Notes under the pieces: model-generated
The model's database searches: none
What the model was told of the DNA's origin: nothing
What the model saw: only the letters and a program-made list of their open reading frames with translations
Part shown: positions 38,303 to 47,859 of the stretch, piece by piece
Layout: each line of letters opens with the position of its first letter
Position numbering within the stretch: the first letter of the stretch is position 1
Position numbers and translations under genes: made by a program
Assembly (NCBI GenBank): GCA_017301995.1
Contig: JAFLEH010000001.1
Location: forward strand, 310,001-374,000
Direction of reading: 5' to 3'
Source: Verrucomicrobiota bacterium
GTDB lineage: Bacteria; Verrucomicrobiota; Verrucomicrobiia; Verrucomicrobiales; Akkermansiaceae
DNA length: 64,000 nucleotides

Positions 38303-41300
38303 ATGCTCCGCAACTTCTCATTCACCGCACTCGTGCTGGCGCTGCAGGCCTGCCCCGCCACGGCGCGCACGATCATCGCCGCCAACACTCCGGGATCGAA
38401 CGGCATGGGGGCCACCAACTCCAACATCCCGGCGACCTTCGGCGACAACATCGCGCTCGCCGCTCCGGGAAACGCGGTTTTCACCACCTCGGCGGGAACC
38501 GCCGGCAATGTGGGGACTCCCAACATCGATCTCAACTGGACCTACACCGGCGCCGCCACCGCCTGGCAATTCCACGCATGGACCGGCGCGGCTGGCAAGG
38601 CCGGCGGCGGGGCCCTGCAAATGGACGGCGGCGTGGTGAACTCGACCTACTCGGTGACTTTCACCCCCTCCGGCGGCACCCGGCTGATCCTCAATTCCTT
38701 CAATTTCATCGGCGACACGAACAACGATACCTATCAATATCGCGTCGATCTGGTGAACGTGACCACCGGAGCCACCGTATTCACCACCACCACCGCGCTG
38801 TGGACCACCAACACCGCCACCAGCCCGTTCTGCGCGGCTCCCACCATCACCATCAACCACACCGCCGCCACCACCGATCCCTTCCGGCTCGATATCGTGC
38901 GCATCGGCGGCACCGGCGCGGCGGGAAATATCGCCATCGACAACCTGGATTTCGACCAAACCTCGGCATCAACTCCGCCGGCCGTGGCCGTACAACCCGC
39001 CGGTCCCACAAGCGGACGCGCGGGCATTTCCTACGATTTCAGCTTCACCGCCACCGACAGCCAGAGCGGCCAGGTGAAAATCCAGGCCGACTGGGGCGAC
39101 GGCGAGGTGTCCGCCTGGACCGCCCTCGGGCCATCCGGGGTGGCGCAGTCCCTCAGCCATACCTATCCGTCCGCAGCCACATTCCCCATCCGGGCGAGGG
39201 CCGCCAACGCGGACGGCAGCACCTCGGAGTGGGTGTCCATCCAGTTGATCGCGATTTCCCCCGCGCCCGGGGGCGGAGGCACGGTGCCGTTCGTGATCCG
39301 GCCCACCGCTCTAACCACCGAGTGGCGCTTCGTTTCCCGGAATGCCTCGGGAGTCATTTCCAAGGCATTCGGCCCCGGCGATCTGACGGAAATCGGGATG
39401 ACGGGACACCAGGGCGCGTTCTCGATCAAGGCGGGCGCCGCCACTGCGGAAACGCCGGGCGCCATCGACGGCGTGGCGATGCCGGTGATGTATTTCGACG
39501 GCGCGGCCAAGTCCGGCGAGGGCTGGAAACTCATCCCCAACACGGGCGTGACCGACCACTACGAATACACGCTCATTTATGATTTGTTCGTGCCCGCGTC
39601 CAACACGGGGGCCAAGCTGGCGCTGTTCCAGGGAAACGCGGGCAACACCAACGACGCGGACTATTTCCTCCTGCCATCGGCTCCCGGCGGCATCTACCGC
39701 GCGACCACCACCCCGAACTCCGGCCTATGGACCAAGGGTGCCTGGCAGCGCATCGCCGTGGTGGTGGATTACAGCCGGAATTCGGACAAAGTCTATGTCA
39801 ACGGCGTGCTCAAATCCACTCAACCCACCGGCGACTGGATGTATGGCACCAACGCCGGATGGATTCTATCCGACAACGGCAGCGCGGCTTACGCCGGCGA
39901 CCACAGCCCCGGCTACATCAGCGCCTTCGCCGTGGTGCCCCGCCTGATGACCGATCCGGAGGTCGCCGCCCTGGGTGGCGTCACCCCGGGTGGTATTTTC
40001 GAGATCAGCGACGGTTTCCCCAACGGGCTGGTCGCGTCACCTAACACAAACGCGGGGACCATCACGCTCACCTGGTCGGCGGCGGACAACCGCAGCGGCG
40101 CGGCCGGCGTGGAGGTGCTGCGCGGAGCCGATGTGATCGCCCAACTGCCGCTCACCGACGCCACCTTCACCGATACGCCGCAGGCCCCGGCCGCCAAGCC
40201 GGTGAACATCTCCTACACGGTGCGTCCCTACGGCGGCACCTACGACGGACTCCACAGCCACCCGCAAACCACCGTCACCTGGGGCCTGCCCAACATCACC
40301 ACCGACCTCGCCGCCTACTTTCCGTTCGAGGGCAATTTCAGGAATCTGTCCGGCGACACCCGCGTGCCGGACGCCGTGCCCTACGGCCCGCCCCGGTTCA
40401 TCGCCGACGGCCGCCGCGGCCAGGCGCTTTCGTTCCTCGACACGGCGTCTCCGGGACAACGCGCGACCTTCGACGCCACCGCGCTGGACGTGTTTCCCAA
40501 CAACACCAGCTTCACGGTCTCGCTGTGGTTCCGCCACATGGGCGCGTTCGCCAACCGCACGGGCTACGAAGGCGGCTCGTCCGACCCGGTTCTGATCGGA
40601 AACAAGAACTGGGCCGCCTCGACGAATACCGGCTGGGCCATCGTCGGCCAGTCCGATGGGGCGGTGAAATGGAGTTACAAGGGCACCGGCGGATCGGCGG
40701 CCAGCGTTTCCCTCACCAACAAGGAAAAGGCGGACGACACCTGGCACCACCTGCTGGCCATCCACGACCGGACCACCGGCACCGCCACCTTTCATGTGGA
40801 CGGCGCCCTGCTGACGAGCGTCTCCATCGCCGGGCAGGGATCGGTGGAGACCGGCTTCCCCGTTTGCATCGGCGGGGATGTGAACGGCAATTACCGCTAT
40901 CGCGGCGATCTGGACGAAGTCGCCTTCTGGACCCGCGCCCTCACCACCGAGGAAGCCGCGCTTGTCTATCAGAACGCCCGGCGCAACATCAGCGTCACCG
41001 GTTCCAATCTGGCGGACAGGGATCTTGACGGCCTTGATGACGGTTGGGAAACCGGCTACTTCGGCAACCTCGGCCAAACCGCCGACGGCGATCCCGATGA
41101 AGACGGCGCTCCTAACATTCTTGAGTTCGGCCAGGGCGGCAACCCAACGGTTTCCCAAGCCCAGACGAACTCGCGGCTCGTCACCCTGCCGGATCCCGCC
41201 CACCCCGGCCAGGAGGTCGCGGGGTTCGCCTACACCCGGCCGACCGCACAGACCGATCTGCAATACGTCCCGGAAATCAGCACGTCGCTCGGGTCCGACA

Positions 41301-43546
41301 CCTGGCAAAGCGGCGACGCGGTCCTCCCGCGGCATGGGTTGCCGGCCTCGCTGCCGGACGGGATGCAGGAAATCACCGTCTATCGCCCCGGGGACATCGC
41401 CGCGCTGCCCCGCGCGTTTTTCCGCCTGCGGGTGAGCCGGGTCTATCAGGGCACGCTCGCGCTCGAAACCACTCCCCAATTGGACTACACCGCCTCGGGA
41501 CCGGTCGTGCGCTGGGTCACCGCCACCCCTACCGCGACGATTCTCGAATACGGAAACGGCGGCGATCTGACAAACCGCTATGAGAACCACACGGCGACCA
41601 CCGAACACGAGGTCGCTCTAACATCAATCCCGCCCGGAGGCGACCTCGCTTTCGCGGTGGTCCTGTTGGAAAACGGCGTGGAATCCCGCACCATCAACTA
41701 CTGGGCGTCCGGATCGTATGACCTGCGCCCGCCGAGGGTGCCGGATCAGGGCGGTTTTCTAACCGGAGGAACCCACGCGGCCGACGCCGCCGCGTTGCTG
41801 GGCACCCTGTCCAACGGCGGCAAGGGCTGGTGTCTCGACATCGGCTGTGGCGACGGGCGTCTCGCCTTCGAGATCGCGCGCCAGTCGGAGATGATGGTGG
41901 TGGCGGTGGACTCGAACAACGCCAACGTCGAGGCGGCGCGCGCGTTTCTGGCCGAGCGCGGCGTTCTCGGATCGCGGGTGACGGTCCTGCCCGTGGCAAA
42001 CTACAATCTTTCGTCCATTCCGTTCCGGCCGCATACCTTCAATCTGATCACCAGCGCGGGAAGTTTCTCCGGCACCGGCATCGGATCACTCGCGGTCTAT
42101 CAACCGCTGCTCAAGCCCACCCACGGACGCCTGGTCACCGGCCCCGCGTCCGCGCTGGCCGTTTCCACCAAACCGCGCCCGGCATCGTTCGGTTCATGGA
42201 CGCACGAATACGGCAATCCGGCCAACACCACCTACGGCGGCGAGGAACTGGCCAACGCGACCTATCCGGCGGGAGCCACCAGCACCGCGCAGACCCAGAT
42301 CCAATGGATCGGGAAACCCGGTGGTTCGTTCACCCTCGAGCGCGGCATCCGCCAGGGCAGCCCGCTCGCCGCGAATGGCCGGTTCTACACCCTTGGCGAA
42401 CAACGGATCATCGCCATGGACTCGCACAACGGGTATGTCCTGTGGTCCAAGCTCATTCCGGGACTGGCGCGCTTCAATGTGATCCGCGACAGCAACAACA
42501 TCGTGGCCGACAACGACGCGCTCTTCGCAGCCACCGGTGCCGAATGTTGGAGAATCGACGGAGACAGCGGCACCCACCGGGTGCTCAAGGTCACCGCTCC
42601 GCCGCGAACCGACATCACCTGGAACTGGGGCATGATCATCCGCGAGGGCGATCATCTGTTAGGAACCGCCGTCAGCAGCGAGGCATCCTACCGGAAATGG
42701 TGGGGGCCGCAGTATTGGTATGATTCCACCAGCGGCACGGATACCTATATCGTTTGCTCGGACAACCTGTTCTCCCGTGATCCGGCCACCGGCGCGCAAA
42801 ATTGGCTCTATGAGGGCGGTCTGATCCTCAACCCCACCGTCACCGTGGCAAACGGCCGCATCATTTTCCTCGAATCGCGCAACGCCACCGCCGGCGCCGG
42901 GACCTCCCGCATGCTGCCGATGGCGGGACTCGCCGCCAGCAACGGCATCTGGATCGTCGCGCTCGATCTCGCCACCGGCGCCAAGCTCTGGGAGTTCCAG
43001 CGGAACCTCACCGGCGGCACGCCCTGCATCTACGGTACCCAGGCGGATGGAAAGTACCTCGTCACCACCTCGAACAACAGTGACAGCAAATACTACCTTT
43101 ATGCCTACGATGCCGCCACCGGGGGATTCGTCTGGTCGGCCAACCACGCATGGCTGAGAGGCGATCACGCCGGGCACCAGCAGCACCCGGTCGTCATGAA
43201 CGGCTTGGTCTATCAGGAACCCAAGGTTTACACGCTCGCCACCGGCGCGCTCACCGCCACCACCATGCCCGGACGCAACGCCTGCTCCACCTACGTCGGC
43301 CTGAAAAACGGCTTGATCCACCGCGGCGCGCAAACCCAGCACTACGGGCTGAGCAGCACCCAATACGGCGGCAACATCAGCATTTGGAACCCCGCCACCA
43401 ACACCCGCACCCTGTGGAACCGGATGCGCCCATCCTGCTGGATCAGCACCATCGGCGGCGACGGCTGCGTCCTCGTGCAGGACGGCGCGGCCGGCTGCAG
43501 TTGCGGCCCCTGGTATGAAACCACCGTGGCCCTCAGCCCTAACTGA
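38303..43546 (+). CDS. Giant secreted mosaic: PKD-like, LamG, methyltransferase-fold and PQQ-propeller
   Basis: 1747 residues with a signal peptide (FTALVLALQACPATA). In order: an N-terminal beta domain, a PKD-like domain (about 226-325, VKIQADWGDGEVSAWTALG), a LamG-like domain (about 415-560), a fibronectin-III-like linker, a second LamG (about 665-895, ending DLDEVAFWTRALTTEEAALV), a DADGD-type linker (LADRDLDGLDDGWETGYFGN), and a purple-acid-phosphatase-N-like domain (about 1045-1140). A class I SAM-methyltransferase motif follows (CLDIGCGDGRLAFEIA, about 1175), then a PQQ-like propeller to the end. The C-terminus carries clustered cysteines (GAAGCSCGPW). Proteins of the methyltransferase-plus-PQQ type are known from Planctomycetota and Verrucomicrobiota but have no assigned role. 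A SAM-binding fold outside the cytoplasm is odd. Confidence 0.8.
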   Translation: MLRNFSFTALVLALQACPATARTIIAANTPGSNGMGATNSNIPATFGDNIALAAPGNAVFTTSAGTAGNVGTPNIDLNWTYTGAATAWQFHAWTGAAGKAGGGALQMDGGVVNSTYSVTFTPSGGTRLILNSFNFIGDTNNDTYQYRVDLVNVTTGATVFTTTTALWTTNTATSPFCAAPTITINHTAATTDPFRLDIVRIGGTGAAGNIAIDNLDFDQTSASTPPAVAVQPAGPTSGRAGISYDFSFTATDSQSGQVKIQADWGDGEVSAWTALGPSGVAQSLSHTYPSAATFPIRARAANADGSTSEWVSIQLIAISPAPGGGGTVPFVIRPTALTTEWRFVSRNASGVISKAFGPGDLTEIGMTGHQGAFSIKAGAATAETPGAIDGVAMPVMYFDGAAKSGEGWKLIPNTGVTDHYEYTLIYDLFVPASNTGAKLALFQGNAGNTNDADYFLLPSAPGGIYRATTTPNSGLWTKGAWQRIAVVVDYSRNSDKVYVNGVLKSTQPTGDWMYGTNAGWILSDNGSAAYAGDHSPGYISAFAVVPRLMTDPEVAALGGVTPGGIFEISDGFPNGLVASPNTNAGTITLTWSAADNRSGAAGVEVLRGADVIAQLPLTDATFTDTPQAPAAKPVNISYTVRPYGGTYDGLHSHPQTTVTWGLPNITTDLAAYFPFEGNFRNLSGDTRVPDAVPYGPPRFIADGRRGQALSFLDTASPGQRATFDATALDVFPNNTSFTVSLWFRHMGAFANRTGYEGGSSDPVLIGNKNWAASTNTGWAIVGQSDGAVKWSYKGTGGSAASVSLTNKEKADDTWHHLLAIHDRTTGTATFHVDGALLTSVSIAGQGSVETGFPVCIGGDVNGNYRYRGDLDEVAFWTRALTTEEAALVYQNARRNISVTGSNLADRDLDGLDDGWETGYFGNLGQTADGDPDEDGAPNILEFGQGGNPTVSQAQTNSRLVTLPDPAHPGQEVAGFAYTRPTAQTDLQYVPEISTSLGSDTWQSGDAVLPRHGLPASLPDGMQEITVYRPGDIAALPRAFFRLRVSRVYQGTLALETTPQLDYTASGPVVRWVTATPTATILEYGNGGDLTNRYENHTATTEHEVALTSIPPGGDLAFAVVLLENGVESRTINYWASGSYDLRPPRVPDQGGFLTGGTHAADAAALLGTLSNGGKGWCLDIGCGDGRLAFEIARQSEMMVVAVDSNNANVEAARAFLAERGVLGSRVTVLPVANYNLSSIPFRPHTFNLITSAGSFSGTGIGSLAVYQPLLKPTHGRLVTGPASALAVSTKPRPASFGSWTHEYGNPANTTYGGEELANATYPAGATSTAQTQIQWIGKPGGSFTLERGIRQGSPLAANGRFYTLGEQRIIAMDSHNGYVLWSKLIPGLARFNVIRDSNNIVADNDALFAATGAECWRIDGDSGTHRVLKVTAPPRTDITWNWGMIIREGDHLLGTAVSSEASYRKWWGPQYWYDSTSGTDTYIVCSDNLFSRDPATGAQNWLYEGGLILNPTVTVANGRIIFLESRNATAGAGTSRMLPMAGLAASNGIWIVALDLATGAKLWEFQRNLTGGTPCIYGTQADGKYLVTTSNNSDSKYYLYAYDAATGGFVWSANHAWLRGDHAGHQQHPVVMNGLVYQEPKVYTLATGALTATTMPGRNACSTYVGLKNGLIHRGAQTQHYGLSSTQYGGNISIWNPATNTRTLWNRMRPSCWISTIGGDGCVLVQDGAAGCSCGPWYETTVALSPN

Positions 43547-43571
43547 CATCCGACCCCCTCTTCCAACCATC

Positions 43572-44801
43572 GTGAAACCGGCTTCCATCATCCTCGCGCT
43601 TTCCCTAACCGCCCATGCGGCCGATTGGCCGACCCACATGGGCAACAACCAGCGCAACGGCATCACCGCCGAGCAACTCGACGCCGCCGCCCTCACCCAG
43701 GCATGGGTCTGGTCGTCCGCCGCCCCGCCGCAGCCGGCGTGGCCGGCCGAAGCGCGATACGACGGCTACAACATGGTCAGCGGAAACCTCTCGATGCGGG
43801 CCTACGATCTGGCGTTCAACATTTCCTCCGCCGGCGACAAGGTCTTCGTGGCGTCCAGCGCGGAGGGTTCGTGCGTCGCCCTGAACGCGGCCGATGGATC
43901 GGTGGCCTGGCGCAAAGTGACCGGTTCGTCGGTGCGCGTGGCTCCCACCTTCGATTCCAACAAGGTCTATTTCGGATCGGATGACGGTTTCGCCTATTGC
44001 GTGAACGCCGCCGACGGCGGCGAGGTCTGGAAGGTCAATCCTTCCGGCAATACCACGATGATCCCCACCCAGTGGAAAATGATCAACCTCTATCCGTCGC
44101 GGAGCGGCGTGCTGGTCCAGGGAGGGATCGCCTATTTCGCGGCCGGTCTGGCACCCTGGCAGGCGCAGTATCTAACCGCGGTGAACGCCGCCAGCGGCGT
44201 CCAGGTTTGGAAACAGACCTTCAACACCGGCGGCGGCGCCAACGACGGCCATACCTTCGAGGGGCCGATGCTTTCCGACGGAAGCGCCTCTCTCTATCAA
44301 CCCCAGGGCCGGCTCGCGCCGATCCAGTTCGCTCTGGCGGACGGTACCCGCCAGGGCCGGCTTCCCGGCGGCGGCGGCTCATGGGCGCTGGTCACTCCGG
44401 ACGGCACCACCCTGCACGGACCGGGCTTCGGTTACGGCTCCCGCACCAGCCGCGTCGGCGAGAGCAGCACCGCCCGCGCCACGGTCCGCGAGTTTCCGGC
44501 CGCCACTTTGGTCATCGCGAATGCCTCCAACGCCTACATCCTGATCGACCGAAAGGTCCAGAAGCTGCCCCGCGCGGGTGGCACGGCGCTCTGGACGGCC
44601 GACATCGCGGGCGCGGCATCGATGATTCTCGGCGGCACCACCCTTTTCGTCGGTGGCGAAAACAAGGTGGCCGCGTTCGACACCGGGAACGGAGCGCTCC
44701 TCTGGTCCGCGCCGGTTACCGGCACCGTCCACGCCCTCGCCTTGGCAAACGGCGCGCTTTACGCCAGCACCAGCGCTGGTAAGATCCACGCGTTCCGGTG
44801 A
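43572..44801 (+). CDS. Secreted PQQ-like beta-propeller protein
   Basis: 409 residues from a GTG at 43572, 25 bases after the preceding stop. Signal peptide KPASIILALSLTAHA, then DWPTHMGNNQRNGITAEQLD, FVASSAEGSCVALNAADGSV, YCVNAADGGEVWKV and AAFDTGNGALLWSAPVTGTV as propeller blades. It is related to the C-terminal propeller of the preceding protein (both open with a PTHMGN- or WTHEYGN-type segment), so the pair probably share a ligand or complex. 45 bases separate it from the ABC operon. Confidence 0.85.
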   Translation: MKPASIILALSLTAHAADWPTHMGNNQRNGITAEQLDAAALTQAWVWSSAAPPQPAWPAEARYDGYNMVSGNLSMRAYDLAFNISSAGDKVFVASSAEGSCVALNAADGSVAWRKVTGSSVRVAPTFDSNKVYFGSDDGFAYCVNAADGGEVWKVNPSGNTTMIPTQWKMINLYPSRSGVLVQGGIAYFAAGLAPWQAQYLTAVNAASGVQVWKQTFNTGGGANDGHTFEGPMLSDGSASLYQPQGRLAPIQFALADGTRQGRLPGGGGSWALVTPDGTTLHGPGFGYGSRTSRVGESSTARATVREFPAATLVIANASNAYILIDRKVQKLPRAGGTALWTADIAGAASMILGGTTLFVGGENKVAAFDTGNGALLWSAPVTGTVHALALANGALYASTSAGKIHAFR

Positions 44802-44846
44802 GCGGGACCGCATCGGGCCACCGACCGCGCCATTATCCCTATTTAT

Positions 44847-46409
44847 ATGTTCCGATATCTGCAAAGCAAAAAATATATTCTCATTTCCCTACTCGTCGGC
44901 GCGCTGTGTGTGGGAGGAATCATCCGCATGACCCGCGGACCATCGGCGGAGGCCGCCAAACCCGGTTCCACGCTGGTGGTGTGGTGCGCCTCGGGAATCA
45001 AGGGGCCGATGGAGGAGCTTTCCCTGCTCTACGAGCGGGCCTACAACACCCGCGTCAGCATCCGCTACGGCGGCACCGGCACCCTGCTCGGCGGGATCGA
45101 GGCCAGCCATGAGGGCGACCTGCTGATCGCCGCGGATTCCTCCTATCTAGCAGACCTGCGCAAGAAGAAGCTCGCGGCCGAATCCATCCCGCTCGCCACC
45201 ATGCGCCCGGTGCTGGCCGTGGCCAAGGGAAACCCGAAGCATGTCCGCGGTTGGAAGGATCTGTTGGAACGTTCCGACATCAAGTTCGGACTCTGCCATC
45301 CCCACACCGCGGCCATCGGCCGCACGATCCATGACATCGCCGACCGGCGCGGCGATTGGACCGCCCTAACCAACCAAGCGGCCGTGCAGAAATCCACCGT
45401 CACCGAGCTGTCCGCGGATTTGTTGGCCGGCGCGCTCGATGCCGCGTTTCTCTGGGACCAGATGGCAGGCTCCATGGCGGGTTTGGAAACGGTACCCTGC
45501 CCCGAATTCAAAGGCACCTCCGCCACCGTTCCGGCAATCGTCCTGACGTCCTGTGAAAGACCCTCGTCCGCCCTCCACTTCGCGCGTTGGCTGGCCTCGC
45601 CGGAGCATGGCGCGCCGGTTTTCCGCAGCCACCATTTCCAGGCGGAAGGTGGCGACGCCTGGCAGAAATCCCCTGAAATGACCCTCTTTTCCGGCAGCGT
45701 CAACCGCCCGGCGATCGAACGCATCCTCGAAAACTTCTGCCAGCGCGAAGGCGCCCGCGTCAAAACAGTCTATAACGGCTGCGGCGTGCTCTGCGCCACC
45801 ATGCGCGCCGCGGAAGCGAATTCCGCCAGCCTGCCGGACGCCTATTACGCCTGCGACATCTGCTTCGTCCCTCCCGTGGCCGATCTGTTCAGCGAGGCGG
45901 TCCGCGTCACGGAGACCGACCTCGTCATCGCCGTTCCCGCCGGAAATCCGCACGGCATCCGGACTCTGTCCGACTTGGCCAAACCGGGTCTCCGCCTCGG
46001 TGTTTGCGATGTGAAACAATCGGCCCTCGGCTTCCTAACCGAGCGGTTGCTGGACCGTTCCGCGCTGCTCGCCGCGGTCGGCGAGCGGGTGGTTAGCCGC
46101 GTTCCCACGGGCGACCTGCTGGTCAACCAACTCCGCGCCGGATCGCTCGATGCCGCCATCGTTTACAGGAGCAATCTCGCAACCCTCAACGGCGCCATCG
46201 TTCCCGTGCCCATCGACCACCCCGCGGCCAAGGCGGTGCAGCCCTATGCGGTCGGTGACAAATCCCGCCACCGCCAGCTCGCGGCGCGCTTGCTCGACGC
46301 GGTGCTCGCGGACACCGAACCGATCGTCAACGCCGGCTTCCGCATGGTCCTCGATCCGGCGCCGGTGCCGTCGGAGTCATTCGCGGCCCCCGGCTTTGAA
46401 AAACAATGA
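44847..46409 (+). CDS. ABC substrate-binding protein with two ModA-like domains
   Basis: 520 residues. An N-terminal membrane anchor (YILISLLVGALCVGGIIR) precedes two tandem copies of a type II periplasmic binding domain. Copy 1 (about 40-265) contains LVVWCASGIKGPMEELSLLY, YGGTGTLLGGIEA and LLIAADSSYLADL, close to ModA/WtpA in plan. Copy 2 (about 275-505) has MTLFSGSVNRPAIERIL and unusual cysteines: NGCGVLCATM and YYACDICFVP. Duplicated binding domains in one chain are uncommon in molybdate systems, and the cysteines suggest that copy 2 binds something else, such as a soft metal or a thiol. It overlaps the permease start by 4 bases (ATGA). Confidence 0.8.
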   Translation: MFRYLQSKKYILISLLVGALCVGGIIRMTRGPSAEAAKPGSTLVVWCASGIKGPMEELSLLYERAYNTRVSIRYGGTGTLLGGIEASHEGDLLIAADSSYLADLRKKKLAAESIPLATMRPVLAVAKGNPKHVRGWKDLLERSDIKFGLCHPHTAAIGRTIHDIADRRGDWTALTNQAAVQKSTVTELSADLLAGALDAAFLWDQMAGSMAGLETVPCPEFKGTSATVPAIVLTSCERPSSALHFARWLASPEHGAPVFRSHHFQAEGGDAWQKSPEMTLFSGSVNRPAIERILENFCQREGARVKTVYNGCGVLCATMRAAEANSASLPDAYYACDICFVPPVADLFSEAVRVTETDLVIAVPAGNPHGIRTLSDLAKPGLRLGVCDVKQSALGFLTERLLDRSALLAAVGERVVSRVPTGDLLVNQLRAGSLDAAIVYRSNLATLNGAIVPVPIDHPAAKAVQPYAVGDKSRHRQLAARLLDAVLADTEPIVNAGFRMVLDPAPVPSESFAAPGFEKQ

Positions 46410-47233
46410 GCCGCCAGTCCCAACTTCCTAACACGCGGCCCGCCTCGCTGGCATTCTGGGGGGCGTCGATCGCCACGCTGGTGGCTTACGCGCTGTTGCT
46501 CGCGGGGATCCTGGCGGCCATCGGTGCGTGGACCTCGCCGTCGATCTATCAAAAGGCGCTGGCCTCGCGGGAAATCCGCCACTCGCTGGGCCTGAGCGTG
46601 GCGACCTGCGGACTGGCGACGCTGCTTTCCCTGTGGGTCGCCACGCCGACGGCCTATGTGCTTTCGCGGAAGCGCTTCCGCGGCAAGGCGATCGTGGAAA
46701 TTCTGTTGGATCTGCCGGTGGTGATGCCGCCGCTGGTGATGGGACTGGGGTTGCTGTTGCTATTCCAGACCATCCCGGGACGCTGGGTGGAGACATCGTT
46801 AGGCTGGCGTTTCACCTACACCCCGGCGGGCGTGGTGCTCGCTCAGTTCGCCGTGGCCTGCGCGTTCGCGATCCGCTCGCTGCGCGCCACCTTCGATGAA
46901 ATCCCCGAGCGCACCGAACAGGTGGCGCGCACACTCGGCGCCAGCGACGGGCAGGTCTTCACACGCGTGATGCTGCCCGCCGCGCGGCGCGGGCTTTTCC
47001 ACGCCGCGGCGGTGGCCTGGGCGCGCAGCCTGGGCGAGTTCGGGCCGATTCTGGTCTTCGCAGGAGCCACGCGCATGAAAACGGAAGTCATGCCGACCAC
47101 CGTGTTTCTCGAATTGAGCATCGGCAATCTCGAAACCGCCGCGGCCGTTTCCGTGCTGCTGCTGCTCGCCGCGGCGCTGGTGTTGCTGGTGTTGCGCTGG
47201 CTGGATGGAAGGGAGGCGCGGCGGTCATGTTAG
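46406..47233 (+). CDS. ABC transporter permease, ModB/CysT type
   Basis: 275 residues with about six membrane helices (LVAYALLLAGILAAIGAW, LSVATCGLATLLSLWVATPT, IVEILLDLPVVMPPLVMGLG, VLAQFAVACAFAIRSLRA, and two more towards the C-terminus). The EAA loop is EQVARTLGASDGQVFTRVML, followed by PAARRGLFHAAAVAWARSLG. These are features of molybdate/tungstate/sulfate permeases. It overlaps both neighbours. Confidence 0.87.
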   Translation: MSRQSQLPNTRPASLAFWGASIATLVAYALLLAGILAAIGAWTSPSIYQKALASREIRHSLGLSVATCGLATLLSLWVATPTAYVLSRKRFRGKAIVEILLDLPVVMPPLVMGLGLLLLFQTIPGRWVETSLGWRFTYTPAGVVLAQFAVACAFAIRSLRATFDEIPERTEQVARTLGASDGQVFTRVMLPAARRGLFHAAAVAWARSLGEFGPILVFAGATRMKTEVMPTTVFLELSIGNLETAAAVSVLLLLAAALVLLVLRWLDGREARRSC

Positions 47234-47859
47234 AAGTTTCCGACCTCTGCCTGCGGCGCGGATCGTTCCGCCTGAGCCATCTTGATCTAACGATTCCGGA
47301 TGGCGCTTACGCCGTGCTGATGGGACCTTCCGGGTGCGGAAAATCCTCGCTGCTGGAATGCGTCGCCGGACTGGTTCCCGCGGTTTCCGGCTGCATCCGG
47401 CTTGGCGGGCGGGACATCACCCGGCTGCCCGCCGCCGCCCGCGGCGTCGGTTATGTGCCTCAGGATGGCGCGCTTTTCCGCGGTCTCAGCGTGCGGGAGA
47501 ATCTGGCGTTCGCTTTGGAGATCCGCCACTGGGAGCGGGAGAAAACCAACGCGCGCATCACCGCGATCGCCCGCTCCGTCGGCGCGGAACATCTGTTGGA
47601 CCGCGGCATCGGATCGCTGAGCGGTGGCGAGCGCCAGCGGGTGGCCCTCGGCCGTGCCCTCGCGTTCGGGCCCGCGCTGCTGCTGCTGGACGAACCGCTA
47701 ACCGCGCTGGACGGGCAATCGCGCGAGGAGCTGATGGGCGTCCTCGAAGCCCTCCGCGCCCGCCGGGAATGTACCATCCTGCATGTCACCCATTCGGCCG
47801 CCGAAGCGGAACGGCTCGCGGAGGTGAGGCTGGATTCCAGGGAACTGCTGCACTCATGA
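47227..47859 (+). CDS. ABC transporter ATP-binding protein
   Basis: 210 residues. Walker A GPSGCGKS (33-40), Q-loop YVPQDGALF (76-84), signature LSGGERQR (131-138), Walker B LLLLDEP (151-157), and switch His in ILHVTHSAAEAE. It is short for ModC and lacks the molybdate-binding MOP domain. Its start overlaps the permease by 7 bases and its stop overlaps the ThiF-like start (ATGA). Confidence 0.92.
   Translation: MLEVSDLCLRRGSFRLSHLDLTIPDGAYAVLMGPSGCGKSSLLECVAGLVPAVSGCIRLGGRDITRLPAAARGVGYVPQDGALFRGLSVRENLAFALEIRHWEREKTNARITAIARSVGAEHLLDRGIGSLSGGERQRVALGRALAFGPALLLLDEPLTALDGQSREELMGVLEALRARRECTILHVTHSAAEAERLAEVRLDSRELLHS

Noticed and set aside
40037..41608. 523-codon open frame on the minus strand inside the mosaic protein, and similar long antisense frames at 16418-17374, 3541-4305 and 22423-23274
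   Set aside because: High GC makes long antisense frames common. They lack protein-like composition, recognisable motifs and sensible starts, and the sense genes are well supported.
46406..47859. Naming the ABC genes modB and modC
   Set aside because: The binding protein is atypical, the ATPase lacks the MOP domain, and the operon contents do not match molybdate uptake.
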